A stretch of DNA of 64,000 nucleotides from Bacillus sp. FSL K6-3431 (GTDB lineage Bacteria; Bacillota; Bacilli; Bacillales; Bacillaceae_C). Shown in pieces: positions 28,146 through 36,973 of this stretch. The position numbers were made by a program, and so were the translations under genes. The notes beneath the pieces are model-generated. The model saw only the letters and a list, made by a program, of their open reading frames with translations, made no database searches and was not told the origin of the DNA. How positions within the stretch are numbered: the first letter of the stretch is position 1; each line of letters begins with the position of its first letter. The DNA lies in contig NZ_JBBOCT010000001.1 in assembly GCF_038002605.1 (NCBI RefSeq), positions 5,084,001 to 5,148,000 on the forward strand, given 5' to 3'.

Positions 28146-29906
28146 ATGAGCAAAGGTAAAATCATCGTGGTCGGCGGTGGATTAGCCGGCTTGATGGCTA
28201 CAATAAAAATCGCAGAAGAAGGTAAACAAGTTGACCTTTTTTCATTAGTACCTGTGAAACGATCCCATTCTGTCTGTGCGCAGGGCGGAATTAACGGAGC
28301 TGTAAATACAAAGGGTGAAGGAGACTCTCCTTCCATCCATTTTGACGATACAGTATACGGTGGAGACTTTTTAGCAAACCAACCACCAGTTAAAGCAATG
28401 TGCGATGCTGCACCAGGAATTATTAACTTGCTAGACCGTATGGGTGTTATGTTTAACAGAACACCTGAAGGATTGCTAGATTTCCGTCGTTTCGGTGGAA
28501 CACAGCATCACAGAACGGCATATGCAGGTGCAACCACAGGACAGCAACTTTTATATGCACTTGATGAGCAAGTACGTCGCCATGAAGTTGCAGGTCTTGT
28601 TAGTAAATATGAGGGATGGGAATTCCTTGGTATTATCAAAGATGATGAAGGTAATTGTCGTGGAATTGTTGCACAAAATTTAACGTCTATGGAAATTAAA
28701 TCGTTCCCTGCAGACGCCGTTATTATGGCATCAGGTGGACCAGGTATTATTTTTGGGAAATCAACAAATTCAGTTATCAATACAGGTGCAGCTGCATCCA
28801 TCGTATATCAACAAGGTGCAGCGTATGCAAACGGAGAGTTTATCCAAATCCATCCAACGGCCATTCCTGGAGATGATAAACTTCGCTTAATGAGTGAATC
28901 TGCACGTGGTGAAGGTGGACGAGTTTGGACTTATAAAGACGGAAAACCATGGTATTTCCTTGAGGAAAAATATCCAGCATATGGTAACCTTGTACCTCGT
29001 GACATTGCAACACGGGAAATTTTTGATGTTTGTGTCAATATGAAGCTTGGTATTAACGGAGAAAACATGGTATATCTTGATCTATCTCATAAAGATCCAC
29101 ATGAGCTTGACGTGAAACTTGGTGGTATCATCGAAATCTATGAGAAATTTACAGGTGATGACCCGCGTAAAGTTCCAATGAAGATTTTCCCTGCGGTCCA
29201 TTATTCAATGGGTGGTTTGTGGGTTGATTTTGATCAACATACGAGTATTCCAGGACTGTTTGCCGCTGGAGAATGTGATTATTCACAACATGGGGCGAAT
29301 CGCTTAGGTGCTAACTCACTACTTTCAGCTATTTATGGCGGAATGGTCGCTGGACCTGAAGCTGTTAAATATATTGATGGTCTTGAGATAAGTGCAGATG
29401 CCTTACCATCTTCATTGTTTGACGATGCAGCTAAAAAAGAACAAGAAAAATGGGCAGACATCATGTCACTTGATGGTACCGAAAATGCGTATGTTCTTCA
29501 CAAAGAATTAGGCGAATGGATGACAAACAATGTAACTGTTGTTCGTTATAATGATAAATTGCAACAAACAGACGATAAAATTGTTGAGTTAATAGAGCGC
29601 TATAAAAATATTAACATTAATGATACAGCTAACTGGAGTAACCAAGGGGCTACGTTCACTAGACAATTATGGCATATGCTTCAATTAGCGCGTGTCATCA
29701 CTATCGGTGCTTTAAATCGTAATGAGAGTCGTGGAGCTCACTACAAGCCAGATTATCCTGAGCGAAATGATGAAGAATTCTTGAAAACAACGATGGCGAC
29801 ATATAATCCGGTTACGAATTCTCCAGAATTCAGTTATGAAGATGTGGATGTATCCCTTATTAAGCCTCGTAAACGCGACTATTCTAAACAGAAAGAGGAG
29901 AAATAA
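28146..29906 (+). CDS. sdhA: Succinate dehydrogenase flavoprotein subunit
   Basis: 586 residues from ATG 28146 (AAAGGAG upstream; the GTG at 28134 overlaps that site). Oxidises succinate to fumarate. N-terminal Rossmann motif VVGGGLAGLMATI, the FAD-linking His in KRSHSVCAQGG, substrate/catalytic residues around QIHPTAIPG and SESARGEGGRVW, and the second FAD block GLFAAGECDYSQHGANRLGA. Length equals the B. subtilis protein as I recall it. It ends 2 bases before sdhB. Confidence 0.97.
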   Translation: MSKGKIIVVGGGLAGLMATIKIAEEGKQVDLFSLVPVKRSHSVCAQGGINGAVNTKGEGDSPSIHFDDTVYGGDFLANQPPVKAMCDAAPGIINLLDRMGVMFNRTPEGLLDFRRFGGTQHHRTAYAGATTGQQLLYALDEQVRRHEVAGLVSKYEGWEFLGIIKDDEGNCRGIVAQNLTSMEIKSFPADAVIMASGGPGIIFGKSTNSVINTGAAASIVYQQGAAYANGEFIQIHPTAIPGDDKLRLMSESARGEGGRVWTYKDGKPWYFLEEKYPAYGNLVPRDIATREIFDVCVNMKLGINGENMVYLDLSHKDPHELDVKLGGIIEIYEKFTGDDPRKVPMKIFPAVHYSMGGLWVDFDQHTSIPGLFAAGECDYSQHGANRLGANSLLSAIYGGMVAGPEAVKYIDGLEISADALPSSLFDDAAKKEQEKWADIMSLDGTENAYVLHKELGEWMTNNVTVVRYNDKLQQTDDKIVELIERYKNININDTANWSNQGATFTRQLWHMLQLARVITIGALNRNESRGAHYKPDYPERNDEEFLKTTMATYNPVTNSPEFSYEDVDVSLIKPRKRDYSKQKEEK

Positions 29907-29908
29907 GG

Positions 29909-30676
29909 ATGAGTGAAAATAAAAAAGTTACCTTTATCATAACTCGTCAAGATAACCCTGAATCACAGCCATATGATGAATCATTCACACTAGACTATCG
30001 TCCGAACATGAATGTAATTTCGGCTTTAATGGAAATTCGTCGTAACCCGATCAATGCAGAAGGGAAAAAGACTACTCCGGTTAATTGGGATATGAACTGT
30101 CTTGAGGAAGTATGTGGAGCGTGTTCGATGAACATAAATGGAAAACCACGTCAATCTTGCACAGCGCTTGTCGATAAACTAGAACAGCCTATTCGCCTTG
30201 CACCGATGGCTACATTCCCTGTTGTGCGTGATCTTGTAATCGACAGAAGCAGAATGTTTGATTCCTTAAAACGCATCAAAGCATGGATTCCAATCGATGG
30301 AACGTACGATCTTGGGCCAGGACCACGGATGCCAGAAAGAAAACGTCAATGGGCATATGAATTATCAAAATGTATGACATGTGGCGTTTGTCTGGAAGCA
30401 TGCCCAAATGTAAATAGCCAATCTGAGTTTATTGGACCTGCATTCCTATCCCTTGTTCGTTTATATAATGCGCACCCAACGGGTGCGATGAATAAAGACG
30501 AACGCTTAGAAGCATTAATGAGTGATGGCGGTATTTCTAACTGTGGAAACTCACAAAACTGTGTGGAAGTATGTCCTAAAGGCATTCCACTTACAACTTC
30601 AATCGCATCAATGAACCGTGCAACAAACATACAAATGTTTAAAAACTTCTTCGGAAGCGATCATATGGTGGACTAA
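29909..30676 (+). CDS. sdhB: Succinate dehydrogenase iron-sulfur subunit
   Basis: 255 residues. The N-terminal plant-type ferredoxin domain carries the [2Fe-2S] cysteines (CLEEVCGACS...QSC). The C-terminal domain has CMTCGVCLEACP and CGNSQNCVEVCPKG for the [3Fe-4S] and [4Fe-4S] clusters. It relays electrons from SdhA to SdhC. Its Shine-Dalgarno sequence GAGGAG lies in the end of sdhA, so translation is coupled. Confidence 0.97.
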   Translation: MSENKKVTFIITRQDNPESQPYDESFTLDYRPNMNVISALMEIRRNPINAEGKKTTPVNWDMNCLEEVCGACSMNINGKPRQSCTALVDKLEQPIRLAPMATFPVVRDLVIDRSRMFDSLKRIKAWIPIDGTYDLGPGPRMPERKRQWAYELSKCMTCGVCLEACPNVNSQSEFIGPAFLSLVRLYNAHPTGAMNKDERLEALMSDGGISNCGNSQNCVEVCPKGIPLTTSIASMNRATNIQMFKNFFGSDHMVD

Positions 30677-30725
30677 CCTTCTCGACTAAAGAAACATTTT
30701 TCTTTTGGAAACTGGAAGTTAGTTG

Positions 30726-30762
30726 AAAAAGAGGATCTGCCTTTAAGGCAGATCCTCTTTTT
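30726..30762 (+). terminator. Terminator of sdhCAB
   Basis: AAAAAGAGGATCTGCC/GGCAGATCCTCTTTTT hairpin with a 4-nt loop; A- and T-runs flank it, so it may act in both directions. Confidence 0.92.
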
Positions 30763-30790
30763 GACGTGCGCGATATATGATATATTAAAA

Positions 30791-30806
30791 GAATGAGTAA
30801 CCATTC
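30791..30806 (+). promoter_or_regulatory. FadR operator upstream of ysmA
   Basis: GAATGAGTAACCATTC matches GAATGAnTAnTCATTC at all but one fixed position. A TTGACG (30761) with TATTAA (30783) upstream is a plausible but imperfect promoter. It links the thioesterase to the fatty-acid regulon. Confidence 0.75.
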
Positions 30807-30827
30807 ATTTAATAAGGAGTGAAGAAA

Positions 30828-31271
30828 TTGAAGCTTATAACATATATTAAAGATATGGCGTCATGGAAAAGTGAATTTACATTTTTCCATGAAATAAAAG
30901 TTCGCTTTTCTGAAACTGATATGTTTGGTCATATGAATAATACCGTGCCGTTTGTTTATTTTGAAGAGGCAAGGATCGAGTATTTCAAACACCTTGGTTT
31001 TATGGATAACTGGTTAAACCTCGATAATGATACAATCCCTGTTGTAGCAGATCTACAATGTGATTTTCATATGCAAGTTTATTTTGGAGAAAACTTGAAA
31101 GTATACGTGAAATCAATGAAAGTAGGCACAACATCTGTTGATCTTCATTATATGGGAGTCAAGGAAGACGGATCGGTTTGTTTTACTGGGCGTGGAAGAA
31201 TGGTCCAATATTCGAAAAAAAACGGAAAGGGCGAGCCGTGGACGAGAGAAATGAAAGAAAAATTACAATGA
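30828..31271 (+). CDS. ysmA: Hotdog-fold acyl-CoA thioesterase (YsmA-like)
   Basis: 147 residues from TTG 30828 (AAGGAG 8 bases upstream; the GTG at 30819 overlaps that site). 4HBT-type hotdog domain with the signature RFSETDMFGHMNNTVPFVYFEEARIEY, whose Asp is catalytic in this family. Predicted to hydrolyse acyl-CoA thioesters. Position after sdhB and before gerE equals ysmA in B. subtilis. The upstream FadR box suggests induction with beta-oxidation genes; the natural substrate is not known. Confidence 0.85.
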   Translation: MKLITYIKDMASWKSEFTFFHEIKVRFSETDMFGHMNNTVPFVYFEEARIEYFKHLGFMDNWLNLDNDTIPVVADLQCDFHMQVYFGENLKVYVKSMKVGTTSVDLHYMGVKEDGSVCFTGRGRMVQYSKKNGKGEPWTREMKEKLQ

Positions 31272-31328
31272 TGATCAAAAAAAATTAACTTTTTTGCCTA
31301 ATTAACTAATTGTACCCCTCATCATGTC

Positions 31329-31356
31329 ACTTACATAAAACAATTCACATATGATA
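31329..31356 (+). promoter_or_regulatory. Sigma-K promoter of gerE
   Basis: -35 AC (31329-31330), 17-bp spacer, -10 CATATGATA (31348-31356), matching the sigma-K -10 CATAnnnTA exactly. It lies about 65 bases before gerE, a known mother-cell late gene. Confidence 0.7.
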
Positions 31357-31420
31357 AGGTGACAATCAAAATACCCATCCCGCGGTTTAAAGCTGGCGAA
31401 GGCAAGGAGGGTTACAATAG

Positions 31421-31645
31421 TTGAAGGAGAATGAATACACTCACAAACCGCTGCTCACAAAGAGAGAAAAAGAAGTATTTGAACTGTTGGTACAAGATAA
31501 AACAACAAAAGATATTGCTAAAGAACTGTTTATAAGTGAAAAGACAGTTCGAAATCATATATCAAACGCCATGCAAAAGCTCGGAGTCAAGGGAAGATCT
31601 CAAGCTGTCGTAGAATTGCTGCGCATGGGCGAATTAAAGTTATAA
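31421..31645 (+). CDS. gerE: Spore germination/coat transcription factor GerE
   Basis: 74 residues from TTG 31421, with AAGGAGG upstream. A LuxR/FixJ-type helix-turn-helix protein with no receiver domain: LTKREKEVFELL, TTKDIAKELFISEKTVRNHISNAMQKLGVKGR (recognition helix around SEKTVRNH). It is nearly identical in length and sequence to B. subtilis GerE as I recall it. It acts last in the mother-cell cascade on spore-coat genes. It is the last gene of the conserved block. Confidence 0.96.
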   Translation: MKENEYTHKPLLTKREKEVFELLVQDKTTKDIAKELFISEKTVRNHISNAMQKLGVKGRSQAVVELLRMGELKL

Positions 31646-32027
31646 AAGCAAAACCGGCTGTCCTAATTGGAGGGCCGGTTTGTTTGTTTGAAAAATAATT
31701 GAAATACATCAGACTTGTGTAGCAGAAAGAAACAAACTTGTAAATATGGTTAGATGGAATCACGGAAGGTGATGTTAAACTTCCTAGATAGAGCAAAGCT
31801 TGCATGGTTGTATCAACGTATTTTTCTACAATAATAATATATAAACAAAAATACACATTACATGTAAATTTAATGAATCTAATATACTGGTAATTTAGAA
31901 CTACTTAGATGAGTTTTGGAGAGGACTTAATGAGTCTTGATGCATCTTTATGCATCTTTATGCTGATTTTCAAAGGTAGTAAATTATGTTAATCTAATAT
32001 GAGTTTGAAAAAATCGGAGGTTGCAAA
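31646..32027. other. Interval after gerE, end of the conserved block
   Basis: 382 bases. Holds the gerE terminator and then A/T-rich sequence without a convincing gene. A short tandem duplication of ATGCATCTTT lies near 31940-31960. In B. subtilis racE follows gerE; here synteny ends. Confidence 0.55.
31651..31690 (+). terminator. Terminator of gerE
   Basis: AACCGGC/GCCGGTT with an inner CC...GG pair block and the tail TGTTTGTTTG. Starts 6 bases after the stop. Confidence 0.8.
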
Positions 32028-33338
32028 ATGACAAAAAGGTTTTTCATGTTATTTACCACTATGCTGTTAGCTGCATTAATCGTTAGTGCATGTGGTAAAA
32101 GTACCAAAGAAACGAATAAAGACGCATCTACAAGCCAGTCAGAAGAAAATAGTGAGGTGGAAAAAAAGAAAACTGAAGAAGAGACAGACCAAGTAGCAGT
32201 AGAAAAAGAAGAGGCAGAAGAGGAAGTCAAAGAACAAAGTAATACAGGGGATAATTCCTCAAATGACTTTTCAGGATTAATTACATATATGGAAAAAGAA
32301 ACGGAAGGAACGGCAAAAGTTCTTTATGAAAATGCCCAACCACAAGTACATGTTATGGAAGGGATATCAGTTTCTTTGGACTCTTATGTATTAGTAGAAT
32401 TAAATGACTTTCACACTGATTTTAATATTCCATTCAATGATCAAACAGATGGCGGTGTCATTATTGCTAAATACACAGTGAAAAGTGACCTAGATAAAGA
32501 TGCATATTATATGCCTGCTTTCTATATGTCCTTTACTGGTGCCCAAAAAGCATATAATAATTATAGATATCTACTTCCACAGGAAGATCAATTATCAGAA
32601 AAATTATCACCTCCAAATGATTATTTAATAAAAGCAGGGGAATCAGTAACAGGCTATTTTGCTTATCCATTTGGCAAAGACGATTTAGGTAAAATTTTAG
32701 ATTTGTCAACAGTAGTAGTTGAAGTCCCTAAACCACATGCTGAAAAAGGTGACGTTAATTCTAATTTTGGTAAAGAGGGTAAATTTACATTAAGCTTGAA
32801 TGAAGCCGGCGCCGCAAAAGTAGCAGACAATCAAGCTTTTTACCAAGATCGAGCTACAAGGGAAGATATGGGAACAAAGAAGATGCTAAAGGAAAAGAAT
32901 GGAATCAATAAAAGTGAAAAATTAGGAGATGTTGATGTTAAATTGGAAGGATATCAGTTTACAGAATTCACTCCAAATTCGGAAGAAGCGCCACGCTTTT
33001 CATCCTTTACTAATGGGCTAGTCTTACTAACTATTAAAATGAATTTAGATAATAAAGGAACAGATGATATTGGGTTGTCGTCAATGAGTTCTAAATTAAC
33101 AGTTAATGATGGCTCTCAATACTTGCTTAATGAGGGGATGTTACTTAACTTCCGTTATGATGACCTCATTAAAGATGGCGAATCAGGTGAATTGTTGCAA
33201 ATATTCGTATTAGATCAAGAACAATATGAAAAAATTTGGAAAGATAAAGCTTTTGAGTTTGAAATCGGTCCAATAAAAAATCAAGAAGCAAAAGATATAT
33301 CTAAAGGAAAAAAAGCTACATTTACTTTACCAAAGTAG
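32028..33338 (+). CDS. DUF5068-type lipoprotein
   Basis: 436 residues. Signal peptide with lipobox SAC, acylated Cys22. Residues ~25-80 are a low-complexity Glu/Lys/Ser linker. The globular part has two similar halves: one begins near VHVMEGISVSLDSYVLVELNDF, the other near LGDVDVKLEGYQFTEFTPN. Each contains a conserved YTV/LLTIKM-type strand, suggesting duplicated immunoglobulin-like beta domains. I believe it is the DUF5068 family of Bacillaceae lipoproteins; function unknown. GGAGG precedes the ATG, and a strong terminator follows. Confidence 0.7.
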   Translation: MTKRFFMLFTTMLLAALIVSACGKSTKETNKDASTSQSEENSEVEKKKTEEETDQVAVEKEEAEEEVKEQSNTGDNSSNDFSGLITYMEKETEGTAKVLYENAQPQVHVMEGISVSLDSYVLVELNDFHTDFNIPFNDQTDGGVIIAKYTVKSDLDKDAYYMPAFYMSFTGAQKAYNNYRYLLPQEDQLSEKLSPPNDYLIKAGESVTGYFAYPFGKDDLGKILDLSTVVVEVPKPHAEKGDVNSNFGKEGKFTLSLNEAGAAKVADNQAFYQDRATREDMGTKKMLKEKNGINKSEKLGDVDVKLEGYQFTEFTPNSEEAPRFSSFTNGLVLLTIKMNLDNKGTDDIGLSSMSSKLTVNDGSQYLLNEGMLLNFRYDDLIKDGESGELLQIFVLDQEQYEKIWKDKAFEFEIGPIKNQEAKDISKGKKATFTLPK

Positions 33339-33363
33339 TAATATAAAAAATGAAGACATCTAA

Positions 33364-33420
33364 AATACCTTGAATACTAAGCATTTTAAAAGCTCAGTAT
33401 TCAAGGTATTTGTTTTTTCT
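33364..33420 (+). terminator. Terminator of the DUF5068 lipoprotein gene
   Basis: ATACCTTGAATACT...AGTATTCAAGGTAT, near-perfect long stem, followed by TTGTTTTTT. Confidence 0.88.
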
Positions 33421-33532
33421 AAATGATTCCTTTTTATTTTCCTTGCAAAGGTGGATATCATAAAGCGCATACAACAAAAAGATTTGGAGAAAATAGTTCA
33501 GAATTGATAAATGTACTGGGGGAATATAGAAT

Positions 33533-33688
33533 ATGACTGAGAATAGGAAAAGTGATCACAAACAGGAAAATGACGACCATAAAGTTGAAGCGGATCTGCA
33601 AGGAAAACCACATAATGATAAAAGTGAAGAAGACATGATTCTTTCTGAAAAACTTCGCTTCAAAAACGCAGATGATATATATAAGTAA
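33533..33688 (+). CDS. Possible 51-residue hydrophilic protein
   Basis: ATG-started frame with GGGGG about 10 bases upstream. The product is almost entirely charged or polar (many Lys, Asp, Glu, His), with no hydrophobic segment and no Cys, ending KNADDIYK. It looks like small intrinsically disordered proteins seen in spore-formers, but I recognise no family. It stands alone between two terminators on the plus strand. Composition is compatible with a real gene. Confidence 0.45.
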   Translation: MTENRKSDHKQENDDHKVEADLQGKPHNDKSEEDMILSEKLRFKNADDIYK

Positions 33689-33745
33689 ATGGGAAAATGG
33701 CTTATTCGTTAGTATGTATTGAAACGTGAATTTTTGAACACTTTT

Positions 33746-33786
33746 AAAAAGCACCTGAAAAAGAATACAAGTATTCTTTCAGGTGC
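33746..33786 (-). terminator. Terminator of the transglutaminase-like lipoprotein gene
   Basis: GCACCTGAAA-A-AGAATAC/GTATTCT-TTCAGGTGC, very stable. On the minus strand it is followed by TTTTTAAAAG. Confidence 0.8.
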
Positions 33787-33839
33787 GTAAACTAAATTAA
33801 TCCACATGATTTCATCAGTCGTCAGTGTATAAAGTAAAA

Positions 33840-35546
33840 CTAATATTCTACTGTAGATCGGAAATGAGTCTTACTGAATTCCGCTTCATCAGGATCAAAA
33901 TAATCTTCCGTGTATTTTGCTACAAACATGTCTTTGTCGACATATCCAGAGCCCCATGTTGGATCCATTATAAGCCACTCGCCGTCTACTTTTACTTCTA
34001 CCCAGGCGTGGCGAGCTCGGTTGAATCCAGAGCCCGCATGGCCAGTTACGAATCTTGCTTCCTTGCCACTGGCACGGAGCAGTGCGATAGCGAGATAGGA
34101 ATAATCTTGGCAAACACCAGTTTTTAAATCGAGTACTTTCAATGCACTATCATCCCAGTCAAACTCATCATTTTTTAATTTTTTTACATCATAGGAAATT
34201 GTTTTGGCTGTATACTCATAAACTGCCTTCGCTACTTCTCTATCTGTTTTCTTATCTTTTGAAAGTTCATTCGCGATTGCAATGATTTTCGGTGAATCTG
34301 ATTGCACTCCTCTTGAGGGTAATAGATCTCGACTATCCGCAGTTGCTGTATTTTCAACATTGAATTTAGCGACGCCGAAAAATTTAAAATGACTGCTGTT
34401 TTCTTCCATTATTTCTGGAACACTGACAACTACCTCATACTTACCTGGACCGAAACGCAAGTAGAATGCGGCGTCGAATGAATAGTCGTGGATAGGAATA
34501 ACATCCAGCGCTTCATCGCCATCCTTTTTGGTTGAAATGTAAAGATGGGTCGTATCTTTCGCGTATGGCGCATTCTTATCGATAGTTCCTTTTATTTTAT
34601 AAGAAAGATCTGTTTCATCCCCTCCGAATGAAGGTGAATCAAGCGTGACACCTCTTTCATCATATTCTGTAAAATAGGTAACGGGTTCAGTAATAAGGCC
34701 TGATTCGTTCTCTATATAAAGAGTGGTTGCTTCCTGGTAATAATTGCTTTTTTTCTTGTCAGGTACATATACTTTTAATCGATGAACGCCTTTGCCATAA
34801 AACAGAGGGATATCGTAAGCGAACTTTCCATCTATCACAGGTATCACATGTTTCCAAGTTTCCGTGTCTTTGTTGAGTTCAATCATTATTTCATTGTTTT
34901 CTTCTATCAGGTTGCTTTCCCCTTTTAAAGAAAAAACTTCATTTCCTTTTATATAGCCACTACTTGGGGCTTGAATCTTGAGTTCAGCATCTTGAGCAAA
35001 AGGGCTATACGTAATATCGCGATGTACAGTTGGATTTACGTTGATAACTTGAAAGTTTGCTATATCATGATAATAATTTTCTTTATCTTTACTAGGTAGG
35101 AGTATGGTTACTCTGTATTCTCCTACCCCATTGAAAAGCGTCGTCTTTTGTTTGAATTTCCCATCTTCTATTGGCGCATAATATTCGAGTGAGTTATTAG
35201 TAGTGGCATCTCCAATGAATTGAATTTTTATCCAAACATAGCTTTCTTTCAGTTGCTGATACTGCTCTATACTACCTTCTATAGACATTGACTCATTGAT
35301 AGCAAACTTTTGATATGTTGGCTTTTTTACCGCGGCACCAATTTCCTCACCATAGGTAGTTAATGAAAGAGGCTCAAGCTCTAATTCAGCATTTTTTTCT
35401 TTTGCTACAAGTTCATATTGATTTTCTTGTTTTTGTTCCTCGGATTGTTCATTAATCTTTGTTGTTGCTGAATCTTTTGTACATGCTACAAATAGAAACA
35501 AACTAATAATTATTAAAATAAGTCGAGATGATCTTCTTATAGACAT
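33840..35546 (-). CDS. Transglutaminase-like lipoprotein
   Basis: 568 residues. Lipobox FVAC, acylated Cys22, so it is extracellular and membrane-anchored. The middle ~100-420 has several beta-sandwich-like repeats with recurring 'YY.(D/E)' and 'G.Y.V.V..P' patterns (KDKENYYHD, PDKKKSNYY, GPGKYEVVVSVP). The C-terminal transglutaminase-like domain shows the Cys-His-Asp triad: TGVCQDYSYLA, RARHAWVEV, IMDPTWG. Such domains act as cysteine proteases or crosslinkers; the activity is not known here. AGGAGG precedes the ATG. Confidence 0.82.
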   Translation of the reverse strand: MSIRRSSRLILIIISLFLFVACTKDSATTKINEQSEEQKQENQYELVAKEKNAELELEPLSLTTYGEEIGAAVKKPTYQKFAINESMSIEGSIEQYQQLKESYVWIKIQFIGDATTNNSLEYYAPIEDGKFKQKTTLFNGVGEYRVTILLPSKDKENYYHDIANFQVINVNPTVHRDITYSPFAQDAELKIQAPSSGYIKGNEVFSLKGESNLIEENNEIMIELNKDTETWKHVIPVIDGKFAYDIPLFYGKGVHRLKVYVPDKKKSNYYQEATTLYIENESGLITEPVTYFTEYDERGVTLDSPSFGGDETDLSYKIKGTIDKNAPYAKDTTHLYISTKKDGDEALDVIPIHDYSFDAAFYLRFGPGKYEVVVSVPEIMEENSSHFKFFGVAKFNVENTATADSRDLLPSRGVQSDSPKIIAIANELSKDKKTDREVAKAVYEYTAKTISYDVKKLKNDEFDWDDSALKVLDLKTGVCQDYSYLAIALLRASGKEARFVTGHAGSGFNRARHAWVEVKVDGEWLIMDPTWGSGYVDKDMFVAKYTEDYFDPDEAEFSKTHFRSTVEY

Positions 35547-35615
35547 ATTTAACCTCCTGTATGTGGTCCAATAGATTGTGATTTTAAGATACTATTAATT
35601 ATTGTATGCAGTTGG

Positions 35616-36551
35616 TTAGTAGTTAAAAATATTAATCGTATTTTTTAACCGATTGTTTTCATCTATTTTTAAATAACCGTTAAATTTCGGGTGCAAAGTA
35701 CCATATACATCAGCGTTATATTTTTTGCGATTTTTCTTACTCTCAACTTCAAAATCTTCCGCATCTATAGAAATAGAATATATTGCAAGAGGAAGTCCAT
35801 CAATTAAAAGTAGATTATCCAAAAGCGCATCCATTTTGTCATTACTAAATACGCCATTGTATGAATAATGGATACTTATTTTAGGCAAAGTTAATTTGCC
35901 TTCTTCTCCAACATTAAGAATCATCAGTTCATCGATTATTTTTTTTGCTAGTACTTCGCTGGGATTCTCAAGGTCATTATTCATATAATATGTAAATAGC
36001 GCATTCATTTTAGATTCGTTAAGCTTTTCTTTATCCAGATCAATGCGAACGTATAATCCTATACCGTCATTAACAGATGAATGTTCTTCAAAGTGTAAAG
36101 CTGGAAAATCATCAAATGTCCTGATCTTTGAAAGAGATGTACGGTATGCAAAAGGAAAGACATGCCCGATCAAATGATCGTATAAGTCATAATCGTATTT
36201 GCTAATAATTCCATTCTTAACAACTTTTTTTAGTTTTCTCGGTTTACTGTCTAAATCAACTTGAACGATGGCTCTATTGCTATATATCGGTTTACTCTTC
36301 GTTTTATAATTAACGATAATTTTATCTTCAAGTTCACCTCCTTTTCCTATCGGTTTATAAAATACATTATCAGAATTTGCTGTTACTTGGACACCATTAT
36401 CCATAAGTGTTTTTTCTACTAAATATTTAGCCTGTGTTTGTGTTTCAGGATTTTCGATAAACTTCTTACCTTCTTTAGAAACACAACCTGACAAACAAAA
36501 AAGTAATAAAACAAGGATGCTACACTTCATATAGTTTTTTATTGTTATCAA
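35616..36551 (-). CDS. Lipoprotein of unknown function
   Basis: 311 residues from TTG 36551, or about 304 from the ATG seven codons in (36530). Lipobox LSGC, Cys23 counted from the TTG. The mature part has mixed alpha/beta character, no recognised motif and many Lys/Asp/Asn. It lies 69 bases upstream of the transglutaminase-like lipoprotein on the same strand, so the two are probably co-expressed. AGAGGA sits right against the TTG, so the start is uncertain. Confidence 0.6.
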   Translation of the reverse strand: MITIKNYMKCSILVLLLFCLSGCVSKEGKKFIENPETQTQAKYLVEKTLMDNGVQVTANSDNVFYKPIGKGGELEDKIIVNYKTKSKPIYSNRAIVQVDLDSKPRKLKKVVKNGIISKYDYDLYDHLIGHVFPFAYRTSLSKIRTFDDFPALHFEEHSSVNDGIGLYVRIDLDKEKLNESKMNALFTYYMNNDLENPSEVLAKKIIDELMILNVGEEGKLTLPKISIHYSYNGVFSNDKMDALLDNLLLIDGLPLAIYSISIDAEDFEVESKKNRKKYNADVYGTLHPKFNGYLKIDENNRLKNTINIFNY

Positions 36552-36973
36552 TCCTCTTTCAAAAATGTTTTAGAATTAAATTAGTACATTTGCTTTTTAA
36601 CTTATCATAGCAGATGACTATGAAACTAGTTTCTACAACAAGTATATGTGGCATATTTATTTATTCTAAATAAGGATCTGTTATAAGAAAATTGATGCAT
36701 AATAGGCGGAAAACCTAGATAAACATATGATAAAGTTATCCTTGCCTTTTTTCATTCATTCAAATTATAAGAAGGCATTTATATTGGATAAAAAATTGAT
36801 ACCTTATTATAGATATGTTAATGAGGTCGAATGTTTGATTTACCATACAGGGAAAGTATATTTATTGTCGAATAGTATTATAGATTATCTAAATTATAGG
36901 AAATGAAGGTGTAATCGATTGTAGGTGATTTTTTATAGTAACCGGTAAAGTACTGAATGTTAAGGAGGCGTCC
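36552..36973. other. Divergent intergenic interval, lipoprotein gene / MFS gene
   Basis: 422 A/T-rich bases with promoters presumably facing both ways. I see no RNA gene, strong hairpin or open frame with a ribosome binding site. Confidence 0.5.

Noticed and set aside
31939..31960. Tandem ATGCATCTTT repeat as a possible binding array
   Set aside because: Only two copies, A/T-rich, no nearby promoter it would explain.
33733..33743. TTTTTGAACAC resembling a repeat end
   Set aside because: Only 11 bases match, with no partner end nearby; likely chance or an unrecognisable remnant.
33825..34127. 100-codon plus-strand frame
   Set aside because: It is antisense to the transglutaminase domain, whose catalytic motifs are intact on the minus strand.
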